Below, one piece after another: positions 59,462-64,000 of a DNA stretch of 64,000 nucleotides. The first letter of the stretch is position 1. Each line of letters begins with the position of its first letter. The notes below the pieces were generated by a model. The model was not told the origin of the DNA and did no database searches. It saw only the letters and a program-made list of their open reading frames with translations. Both the position numbers and the translations under genes were made by a program. Source of the DNA: Trujillonella endophytica (GTDB taxonomy: Bacteria; Actinomycetota; Actinomycetes; Mycobacteriales; Geodermatophilaceae); contig NZ_FOEE01000014.1 of the NCBI RefSeq assembly GCF_900110555.1, positions 62,001-126,000 of the forward strand, read 5' to 3'.

Positions 59462-60955
59462 GTGAGGTCCCGACGGCGACGCGACCTGCCGCCGTTGGGG
59501 GCGGCCGCGTTCGTGCTCAGCCTGGTCATGCTCCTGGTGTCGATGACGCTCTCGAGCATGAACGTGGCGCTGCCCAGCGTGCAGGAGGACCTGGGGCTGT
59601 CGGAGGACTCCCTCCAGTGGGTGGTGACCAGCTACTCCCTGCCCTTCGGCGGCCTGCTGCTGCTGGGCGGCCGTGCCGGGGACCTGCTGGGCCGGCGCCG
59701 GGTCCTGCTGGCCGGCGTCGCCCTCTTCACCGGCGCCTCGCTGGCGACCGCCCTGGCCACGGGGCCGGCGTTCCTCTTCGCCGCCCGCGCGGTCCAGGGG
59801 GTCGGCGCCGCGCTGGCCGCGCCCAGCGCCCTGGCGCTGATCACCGAGCAGTACGCCGAGGGCTCGCCGCGCAACCGGGCCCTCGGGGTGTACGCGGGCG
59901 CGGCCAGCGCCGGCGCCGCGGTCGGGCTCGTCCTCGGCGGCGCGCTCACCGTGCTCAGCTGGCGGGCGACGGCGCTGTTGAACGTGCCGTTCGGCGTCCT
60001 CGTCTGCCTCCTGGCCCCGCGGCTGGTCGCGGAGACCGCGCGGCAGGGCCGCCGGCTCGACCTGACCGGGGCGGTGACCGGGACCCTGGGGCTCTCGGCG
60101 CTGGCGTTCGCGCTGTCCCAGGCCTCCCGGTACGGCTGGACGGACCGGCAGACGTGGGTCCCCGCCGTCGCGGCCGTCGTCCCGCTGGCGGGGTTCGGCG
60201 TGCGCGAGGTGCTCGCCCGCGAGCCCCTGTTGCCGCTGCGGCTGTTCCGCGACCGGTCGCGGGCCGGGGCCTACGCCACCACCCTGCTCGTGGTGGCCTA
60301 CCAGGGCGTCAGCTTCCTGTTCCTGGCGCAGTACGTGCAGCGGGTGCTCGGCTACAGCCCGCTGGAGGCGGGACTGATCTACCTTCCGGCCACCCTGGCC
60401 AACACGTTCCTGCCGGTGGTCTGGGCGCGCCTGATGACCCGGTTCGGGGGCCGGGCGCTGGTCGTGGCCGGCGTGACCTGCTCGGCGATCGGTCTCGCGG
60501 GCCCGGCGCAGCTCGACACCGACACGCAGTACCTCACCGGACTGCTGCCCTTCATGGTCTTCACCGCGGCCGGCGCCGGGCTGACCTTCCTCCCGCTGAC
60601 CCTCGTGGCGGTGCACGGCGTCGAGTCCCGGGACGTCGGCATCTCCTCGGGCGTGCTCAACGCCCTGCAGTCCGTGGGCGGCGCCCTGGGCATCGCCGCC
60701 GTCGTGTCGCTGGCGGCGGCGGTGACCACGGGCGAGCTGGGCGGGGCGCCGGCCGCGGGTGCGGAACTCGCGGCGGCGCTCGTCGCCGGGTACCGGACCG
60801 CGTTCTGGATCTGCTGCGGCCTGGCCGTCTGGGCGTTGCTGGTCGCGCTGCCCACGATCGGCCCCGTGGGACGCCGGCCGCGCGAGGCCGACGTCCCCGG
60901 CGCCGTCGTCGACCCCGCGCTGGTCCCGCCGCCGTCGGGCCGTCAGCCCTCGTAG
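59462..60955 (+). CDS. MFS transporter, EmrB/QacA (DHA2) type
   Basis: 497 residues, about 14 membrane segments. Motif-A loop GGRAGDLLGRRRVLLAG, motif-C-like GAASAGAAVGLVLGGALT. DHA2 transporters are proton antiporters that export hydrophobic compounds; here it could export substrate or toxic intermediates of the pathway. GTG 59462 (the nearby ATGs are out of frame or stop at once). Its 3' end overlaps the convergent SnoaL gene by 13 nt. Confidence 0.92.
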   Translation: MRSRRRRDLPPLGAAAFVLSLVMLLVSMTLSSMNVALPSVQEDLGLSEDSLQWVVTSYSLPFGGLLLLGGRAGDLLGRRRVLLAGVALFTGASLATALATGPAFLFAARAVQGVGAALAAPSALALITEQYAEGSPRNRALGVYAGAASAGAAVGLVLGGALTVLSWRATALLNVPFGVLVCLLAPRLVAETARQGRRLDLTGAVTGTLGLSALAFALSQASRYGWTDRQTWVPAVAAVVPLAGFGVREVLAREPLLPLRLFRDRSRAGAYATTLLVVAYQGVSFLFLAQYVQRVLGYSPLEAGLIYLPATLANTFLPVVWARLMTRFGGRALVVAGVTCSAIGLAGPAQLDTDTQYLTGLLPFMVFTAAGAGLTFLPLTLVAVHGVESRDVGISSGVLNALQSVGGALGIAAVVSLAAAVTTGELGGAPAAGAELAAALVAGYRTAFWICCGLAVWALLVALPTIGPVGRRPREADVPGAVVDPALVPPPSGRQPS

Positions 60956-61494
60956 GTCCAGGGGGTGCGCGGCTCCTGCGGGGGCAGCGGGTTGAGCGTG
61001 CCGCGGAACTCCTCGAGCGGCGCCGAGAAGCCGCCCTCGATCGTGGTCTTGCGGATCCGCCAGCCCTTCTCGGTGCGGACGAAGTCGTTGATGCGCTTGG
61101 ACAGCGAGATCACCGGCTGGTTGTCGCGGTGCCAGAACATCCCGAGCATGTTGGAGTACTGCACCGCGGTGTCCCCGGAGACGACGACCTTGTCGGCGAC
61201 GCTCGTCTGGAACACGTAGGGCAGCGGGCCGTCGTCGCCGTAGAAGTAGTGCCAGTACTGCGCGACCGCCTCGCGCCCGCGGGGGCCCTTGCCGGGCTCG
61301 TGCAGTTGCTGGACCTCGATCGTCGCGTCGTCGGTCAGGCAGTCGAGGGCCTCCATCCGGCCGGCCTGCAGGCCGTTGAACCCGCCGGTGCAGGCGTGGT
61401 GAAACTCGTAGAAGACCTCGGTGATCTCGCGGACGTCCTCGAGCTCCTGGAGCCGGGCGGCCAGGGCGGCGTACTGCGGGTCGGTGGTGGACAC
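60943..61494 (-). CDS. SnoaL/NTF2-like protein
   Basis: 183 residues: LQELEDVREITEVFYEFHHACTGGFNGLQAGRMEALDCLTDDATIEV, YWHYFYGDDGPLPYVFQTSVADKVVVSG and KRINDFVRTEKGWRIRKTTIEGGF. SnoaL-like fold with unknown reaction. GTG 61494 with GAGGAG. A perfect operator-like palindrome lies 19 nt upstream. 3' overlap with the MFS gene. Confidence 0.85.
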   Translation of the reverse strand: MSTTDPQYAALAARLQELEDVREITEVFYEFHHACTGGFNGLQAGRMEALDCLTDDATIEVQQLHEPGKGPRGREAVAQYWHYFYGDDGPLPYVFQTSVADKVVVSGDTAVQYSNMLGMFWHRDNQPVISLSKRINDFVRTEKGWRIRKTTIEGGFSAPLEEFRGTLNPLPPQEPRTPWTYEG

Positions 61495-61513
61495 GGGGCT
61501 CCTCGGTGCGATG

Positions 61514-61530
61514 ACTGAACGGTGTTCAGT
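61514..61530. promoter_or_regulatory. Perfect inverted repeat, candidate TetR operator
   Basis: ACTGAAC-GGT-GTTCAGT, 7-bp arms. Lies between the SnoaL (start 61494, minus) and aldehyde dehydrogenase (61664, plus) genes. The TGAAC/GTTCA arms are typical of TetR-family operators; the 3-nt spacer differs from the 2-nt spacer of the KstR steroid-regulator site. Confidence 0.65.
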
Positions 61531-61663
61531 ACGCTAGGTCGGAACGCCCGGCACGGTCAATGGCAGCGGTGTCTTGTGGTCACTCGGAGCGTCCGGTAGA
61601 CCGTTCACTACCTATCTTTGATCTGATGGGCGCGCACCCCGGCCCGTCGCACCTGGAGACCTC

Positions 61664-63115
61664 ATGCCCCCCGCAGCCGTCGACCGCTCCGTCCTGCCCG
61701 AGCCCGGGTTCCTCATCGGCGCCGAGAAGATCACCACCCACGACGGGGAGGTGTACGAGCACCGCTACGCCGCCACCGGCGAGGTCACGTACGCCGTGCC
61801 GCTGGCCGGCCAGCAGGAGGTGGACGCCGCGGTCGCCGCCGCCCGCGCCGCACTCCCGGCCTGGAAGCGGATGCCCGGCAACGAGCGCCGGCGGCTGATG
61901 CTGGCGTTCGCCGCGGCCGTCCGGGCCAGCGAGCACCTCGCGCCGATCATCACGGTGGAGAACGCCTACCCGCTCGCGTTCACCCCGTACTTCACCAACT
62001 GGGTCGCCGAGCTCTTCGAGTTCAACGCGGGCTACGCGGACAAGATCGGCGGCGAGGTGGTCGCCACCTTCCCGGGGCCGGCGTTCGACTACACCCTCGA
62101 CGAGCCCTACGGCGTGGTCGCGGTCATCGTGCCGTGGAACGGGCCGTTCGTCTCCTTCGGCCAGTGGCTCGCCCCGGCGCTCGCGGCCGGCAACACCATC
62201 GTGATCAAGCCCCCGGAGATGGCGCCCTACACGTGCCTGGCGCTGGCCGAGCTCGCGGTCGAGGTGGGCTTCCCGCCCGGCGTCATCAACGTCGTCCCCG
62301 GTGGGGCGGTGGCCGGGACGGCCCTCACCAGCCACCGCGACGTCAACAAGATCTGCTTCACCGGCAGCGGCGGCACGGCCAGCCGGATCGTCTCGGCCTC
62401 GGCGCCGAACCTGACCCCCACCGCCTTCGAGCTCGGTGGCAAGTCGGCGCGCATCGTCTTCGCCGACGCCGATCTCGACGAGGCCGCCCGGCGCACGCTG
62501 CTCGGCACCGGCCAGGCGTGCATCGCCGGCAGCCGGGTGCTGGTCGAGGCGCCCGTCTACGACCGGCTGGTGGAGATGTCGGCGGCACTGGCCGCCCAGG
62601 TCCCCATGGGCGACCCGTTCGACCCGGGCACGTTCGTCGGGCCCGTCATCAGCCAGGGCCACGCCGACCGGATCCTCGGCTTCGTCGACCGGGCGAAGGA
62701 GGCGGGCACCGGCCGCCTGGTCACCGGGGGTGAGCGACTCGGCGGCGAGCTGGCCGACGGCTACTTCCTCGCGCCGACGATCTTCGCCGACGTCGACAAC
62801 TCGGCCGAGATCGCCCAGGAGGAGATCTTCGGGCCGGTCACCGCCTTCATGCGGTTCGAGACCGAGGAGGAGGCGGTGGCGATCGCCAACGACTCCGAGT
62901 ACGGGCTCGCGGCGCACCTGGAGACCAACGACCTGCGCCGGGCGCACCGAATGGCGCGCGACCTGGACGCCGGCACCGTGTGGGTCAACGGCTTCGTCGA
63001 CCTGCCGGTGGGCGCCCCGTTCGGAGGCGTGAAGCGCTCGGGCTACGGCCGTCAGGGCGGCATCTGGGGCATCAGGGAGTTCGTGCAGGCGAAGAACGTG
63101 TGGATGCCCCTCTGA
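61664..63115 (+). CDS. NAD(P)-dependent aldehyde dehydrogenase
   Basis: 483 residues. PWNGPFVSFGQWLAPALAAGNTIVIKPPE, FTGSGGTASRIV nucleotide loop, catalytic Glu in FELGGKSARIVFADADLD and nucleophile Cys in GTGQACIAGSRVLVE. C-terminal FGGVKRSGYGRQGG is normal. Oxidises an aldehyde to an acid, which a CoA ligase could activate; fits as the step after the alcohol dehydrogenase at 18425. ATG 61664 with GGAGA. Confidence 0.94.
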   Translation: MPPAAVDRSVLPEPGFLIGAEKITTHDGEVYEHRYAATGEVTYAVPLAGQQEVDAAVAAARAALPAWKRMPGNERRRLMLAFAAAVRASEHLAPIITVENAYPLAFTPYFTNWVAELFEFNAGYADKIGGEVVATFPGPAFDYTLDEPYGVVAVIVPWNGPFVSFGQWLAPALAAGNTIVIKPPEMAPYTCLALAELAVEVGFPPGVINVVPGGAVAGTALTSHRDVNKICFTGSGGTASRIVSASAPNLTPTAFELGGKSARIVFADADLDEAARRTLLGTGQACIAGSRVLVEAPVYDRLVEMSAALAAQVPMGDPFDPGTFVGPVISQGHADRILGFVDRAKEAGTGRLVTGGERLGGELADGYFLAPTIFADVDNSAEIAQEEIFGPVTAFMRFETEEEAVAIANDSEYGLAAHLETNDLRRAHRMARDLDAGTVWVNGFVDLPVGAPFGGVKRSGYGRQGGIWGIREFVQAKNVWMPL

Positions 63116-63120
63116 GTCCG

Positions 63121-63158
63121 CGCGGGCGCCCGGCCTCTCCGAGTGTCGGGCGCCCGCG
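63121..63158. terminator. Hairpin terminator, 12-bp stem
   Basis: CGCGGGCGCCCG (63121-63132) pairs with 63147-63158 around 14 nt, 5 nt after the aldehyde dehydrogenase stop and before the convergent SDR gene. Confidence 0.75.
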
Positions 63159-63204
63159 TACGGCCGGGCCGGGGCCCATGGGTGATGCGCGGCGGGACGG
63201 GCGG

Positions 63205-63972
63205 TCAGCGCAGGTAGGCGCTGCCGCCGTCGAGCGGGAGGGTGGCGCCGGTCAGGTAGGCAGAGTCCGGCCCGACGAGGAAGACGACGGCGCGGCCGAT
63301 GTCCCGCTCCGGGTCGCCGATACGGCCGAGCGGGACCTGCGCCTCCACGGCGGAGGCGTGCTCGGGCTCGGCGGCGAACCACGCCTCGACGGCCTCGGTC
63401 CGGGCCAGCGGCATGATCGTGTTCACCCTGATCCCGTCGGCCGCCCACTCGGTGGCCGCGGCGCGGCTGAGTGCGTCGAGGGCGGACTTGACCATCGCGT
63501 AGGCGAACCGGTTGGGCGCCGAGCCGGCCTTGCTGATCCCGGACGAGACGTTGACGACCACGCCGCCGTCGCGCAGGTGCGGGTGGCAGCGGCGCATCAG
63601 CCGCCAGGTCGCCACCGGCCCCGCGGCCCAGGCCGCGTCCACCAGCTCCTCCGATGCCTCCAGGAGGGAGCCGTGCGGGACCAGCGCAGCGTTGTTCACC
63701 AGGACGTCGATGCCGCCGAACAGGCCGAGGGTCGCTGCGATGCAGGCGTCGACCTCCTCGCTGACGGTGATGTCGCAGACGGCAACCGCCGCGCGACCAC
63801 CGCGGTCCTCGATCAACTGCCTGGTTCCCTCGAGCGTCGCTGCCGTCCGGCCGGCGACGACCACCGATGCGCCCTCGCCGGCGAGGGCCAGGGCGATGCC
63901 CCGGCCCACCCCGTTCCCCCCGCCGGTGACCAGAGCGGTGCGCCCCTCCAGGATGCCCGTGCCGATCGTCAT
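63205..63972 (-). CDS. Short-chain dehydrogenase/reductase
   Basis: 255-residue SDR: TGGGNGVGRGIALAL nucleotide loop, NNAALVPHG, NVSSGISKAG catalytic Ser, and YAMVK as Tyr-x3-Lys. C-terminal GRIGDPERDIGRAVVFLVGPDSAYLTGATLPLDGG. NAD(P)-dependent alcohol/ketone step. ATG 63972 is close to the window end, so upstream operon members may be missed. Confidence 0.92.
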   Translation of the reverse strand: MTIGTGILEGRTALVTGGGNGVGRGIALALAGEGASVVVAGRTAATLEGTRQLIEDRGGRAAVAVCDITVSEEVDACIAATLGLFGGIDVLVNNAALVPHGSLLEASEELVDAAWAAGPVATWRLMRRCHPHLRDGGVVVNVSSGISKAGSAPNRFAYAMVKSALDALSRAAATEWAADGIRVNTIMPLARTEAVEAWFAAEPEHASAVEAQVPLGRIGDPERDIGRAVVFLVGPDSAYLTGATLPLDGGSAYLR

Positions 63973-64000
63973 CGGGTCGGCACGACGATGATGCGCGCCG

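Overview
The window is very GC-rich, uses many GTG starts and 4-nt start/stop overlaps, and encodes F420-type luciferase-like oxidoreductases (LLMs), a 13E12-type DUF222/HNH protein and an actinobacterial LexA box. It is therefore chromosomal DNA of a high-GC actinobacterium. A Geodermatophilaceae-like host is my inference and is not proved by any single gene. I saw no tRNA, rRNA, CRISPR array, insertion sequence or phage gene.

Almost the whole 64 kb is a catabolic region built on acyl-CoA chemistry. Layout: 1-473, tail of a molybdenum hydroxylase. 590-5906, an acyl-CoA dehydrogenase (ACAD) pair, a DapB-like dehydrogenase and two LLMs. 5941-8138, P450 plus ferredoxin, divergent from a TetR gene. 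8160-14453, LLM, two SDRs, SnoaL-like protein, enoyl-CoA hydratase, acyl-CoA ligase and thioesterase-like protein. 14454-16717, repeats, a 42-bp palindrome and a LexA-box HNH gene. 16718-19546, an orphan solute-binding lipoprotein and a Zn alcohol dehydrogenase. 19835-25793, a minus-strand run of P450, DUF35 protein, thiolase-like protein, phosphotransferase, GntR and LLM. 26343-33938, GntR and divergent ACAD/hydratase operons. 34127-41406, GMC oxidoreductase, then a tightly coupled operon of thiolase, DUF35, amidohydrolase and double CoA-transferase. 41559-44504, PadR, ligase and TetR. 44720-50424, a complete peptide-type ABC importer. 50502-60955, ACAD pair plus TetR, divergent from thiolase, DUF35, fused double ACAD, SnoaL, P450 and MFS exporter. 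60943-63972, SnoaL, aldehyde dehydrogenase and SDR.

A working model (inference): a hydrophobic substrate, perhaps steroid- or terpenoid-like, is imported, oxidised by P450s, LLMs, GMC, alcohol and aldehyde dehydrogenases, and activated by CoA ligases or CoA transferase. It is then desaturated by paired ACADs, hydrated, and cleaved by three thiolase-like/DUF35 pairs resembling the steroid side-chain aldolase Ltp2/ChsH2. The substrate cannot be read from the sequence.

The most unusual points are three multidomain fusions (ACAD-ACAD, LLM-SnoaL, CaiB-CaiB), four ACAD two-partner sets of which one is fused, three thiolase/DUF35 pairs, and recurring AT-rich elements (CTTGTAT and AATGAT cores) in otherwise GC-rich promoters.
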